DNA of 64,000 nt. Origin: JAJZQZ01 sp963790415 (GTDB taxonomy: Bacteria > Actinomycetota > Thermoleophilia > RBG-16-64-13). The stretch spans positions 1,054,001 to 1,118,000 of the forward strand of contig CAWBOK010000003.1 of the NCBI GenBank assembly GCA_963790415.1, given 5' to 3'. Each line of letters starts with the position of its first letter. Position 1 is the stretch's first letter. The position numbers were made by a program, and so were the translations under genes. The notes under the pieces are model-generated. The model made no database searches. It was given only the letters and a program-made list of their open reading frames with translations, and was not told where the DNA came from. Shown in pieces: positions 62,903 through 64,000 of this stretch.

Positions 62903-64000
62903 TCAGACCACCAGTGCCGCGCCGCCACGACGAGGGTCGCCGCCTCCGTCGAACCGTGTCTCTCGGCCCTCTCGCACACGGGCCGCGACTTGGACCCCTC
63001 CGAAATAGAGGTCTTTCACGGTCCAGGCCTGGACCGGCCGTCCCGACGCGAGCAGGTGGGCTTCGGCTTCGGGCGGCGTGCCGTTCTCCAGGTGAACGGT
63101 CGTCTGGTCCACGTGGAGCCGGGGGGCGTCTATGGCCGCTTGGGCGTCGTGGCAGAGGTCCAGCATGTTCACCAGCACCTGCACGATGGCCGAACGCAGA
63201 CGGGCGCTGCCCGCGCTGCCCAGGGCGATCAGCCTTTCGGTGGTCGGGCCCGGCCGCCCGGAAGGGAGGGCGCACGAGGCTCCTTCGCGGCCCCAGGCGA
63301 TGGTGGGGGCCATCATCGAGGTCAGTCGCTCCCCAGGGGAGAGCGCGAAGAACCCACCGGGGTTCAGATCCTCCTCGCCCATCATGTTGTTCATGTAGAT
63401 GCCCGTGCCCTCCACCACCACGCCCGAGCCCGAGCCGCACGACATGGTGACCGACACGGCCATTCCCTCGGAGTCGATGACGGACACATGGGTGGTGTTG
63501 CCCGGCCCCGGTGGGCGCTGCGCGTATGAGTCCACATGGGCGCGACTCAGGAAGGTGTCCGCGAACCCCGGCTCGAAGCGCCCCGAGTCGAACGTAGCGG
63601 CCCGCGCCGCGACGGTTGCTTCTAGGGCGGCGGTCAGGGCCTCCGCCCGCGCGACCGGGTCGAGCGACGCCAAGTCGAGGCGATCGAGAAGCCCGAGCGT
63701 GAAGGCGATCAGCGTTCCACCCGAGCTCGGCAGCGGGTTGGTGAGAATCTCGTGTCCGCGATAGTCGGCCCGCACGGGTTCCCGGATGATGACTTTGTAT
63801 GCGGCCAGATCTTCCAGGGTCACGAGGCTGCCGCGGGCGTCGAGATACCGCGCGATGCGCTCGGCGTAGACGCCGGTGGTGAACGCGGAGGCCCCTACGG
63901 AACCGAGGGTCTCGAGGGCGCCGGCCAGATCGGGGGAACGTAGCGCCTCACCGGCCCGCACGAGGTAGCCTTTCGGGGCGAACACCTCTCGAGCGGCAGG
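62903..64000 (-). CDS. ggt: Gamma-glutamyltranspeptidase (cut by right window edge)
   Basis: About 365 C-terminal residues; the start lies beyond the window. The autoprocessing/catalytic Thr is in GNTTHVSVIDSEGMAVSVTMS. The oxyanion and Gly-Gly loop region MNNMMGEEDLNPGGFFALSPGERLTSMMAPTI is present. Before the cleavage site the large-subunit part reads AYKVIIREPVRADYRGHEILTNPLPSSGGTLIAFTLGLLDRLDLA. It cleaves or transfers gamma-glutamyl groups, as in glutathione breakdown. It precedes the transglutaminase-like gene on the same strand with a 40-bp gap. Confidence 0.9.
   Translation of the reverse strand, partial: PAAREVFAPKGYLVRAGEALRSPDLAGALETLGSVGASAFTTGVYAERIARYLDARGSLVTLEDLAAYKVIIREPVRADYRGHEILTNPLPSSGGTLIAFTLGLLDRLDLASLDPVARAEALTAALEATVAARAATFDSGRFEPGFADTFLSRAHVDSYAQRPPGPGNTTHVSVIDSEGMAVSVTMSCGSGSGVVVEGTGIYMNNMMGEEDLNPGGFFALSPGERLTSMMAPTIAWGREGASCALPSGRPGPTTERLIALGSAGSARLRSAIVQVLVNMLDLCHDAQAAIDAPRLHVDQTTVHLENGTPPEAEAHLLASGRPVQAWTVKDLYFGGVQVAARVREGRETRFDGGGDPRRGGAALVV

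Overview
The window is GC-rich, gene-dense bacterial DNA. Abundant GTG/TTG starts, ATGA overlaps between neighbouring genes, an Eis-like acetyltransferase, and heavy use of ferredoxin- and flavin-linked enzymes suggest a high-GC actinobacterial-type organism with at least partly anaerobic metabolism. The taxon is inference only. No rRNA, tRNA, CRISPR array or insertion sequence was seen.

Layout. 0-6 kb: tail of an FAD oxidoreductase, a toxin-antitoxin pair, an Eis-like acetyltransferase, a CDF metal exporter and a CoxE/CoxD-like VWA plus MoxR ATPase pair. 6-22 kb: a TrmB-type regulator, a 2-oxoacid:ferredoxin oxidoreductase (alpha plus fused beta-gamma), an EamA transporter, an FAD oxidoreductase with a ThDP enzyme, a complete Opp-type ABC importer and a carboxylesterase. 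Four promoters here carry the same CTAC-N4-GTAG palindrome, so the block looks like one regulon. 21.6-33.2 kb: a FadR-type regulator and a catabolic operon: three-subunit molybdenum hydroxylase, SDR, IlvD/Edd-like dehydratase, two PreA-like flavin/Fe-S reductases lacking the usual catalytic Cys, a nitrilase-family hydrolase, a DUF2848 protein and a cupin. This looks like reductive breakdown of an unidentified, possibly heterocyclic, compound. 33.3-43 kb: a second VWA/MoxR pair, pyruvoyl arginine decarboxylase, a DedA-PAP2-methyltransferase fusion, a GntR/FCD-HAD phosphatase fusion with a perfect operator at its start codon, a zinc-ribbon membrane protein and a DUF3870 protein. 43-49.4 kb: CaiB-type CoA transferase, acyl-CoA dehydrogenase and FixC-FixX-EtfB-EtfA. 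49.5-61.4 kb: hydrogenase maturation protease, TatC, and an eleven-gene complex I operon (nuoABCDHIJKLMN) with no NADH module. 61.4-64 kb: nucleotidyltransferase remnant, a transglutaminase-like protein and a partial gamma-glutamyltranspeptidase.

How it may fit together (inference): the 2-oxoacid oxidoreductase and the FixABCX-type complex would yield reduced ferredoxin, and a complex I without NuoEFG could oxidise it to drive ion pumping.

Most unusual signal: about 40 reading-frame breaks, roughly 31-33 of them in nuoB-nuoM, every one equivalent to extra bases (+1 steps) and never a lost base. Removing one base at each site restores full-length, motif-complete proteins. This is either an insertion-only sequence error concentrated in one locus or something real and strange; raw reads would decide.
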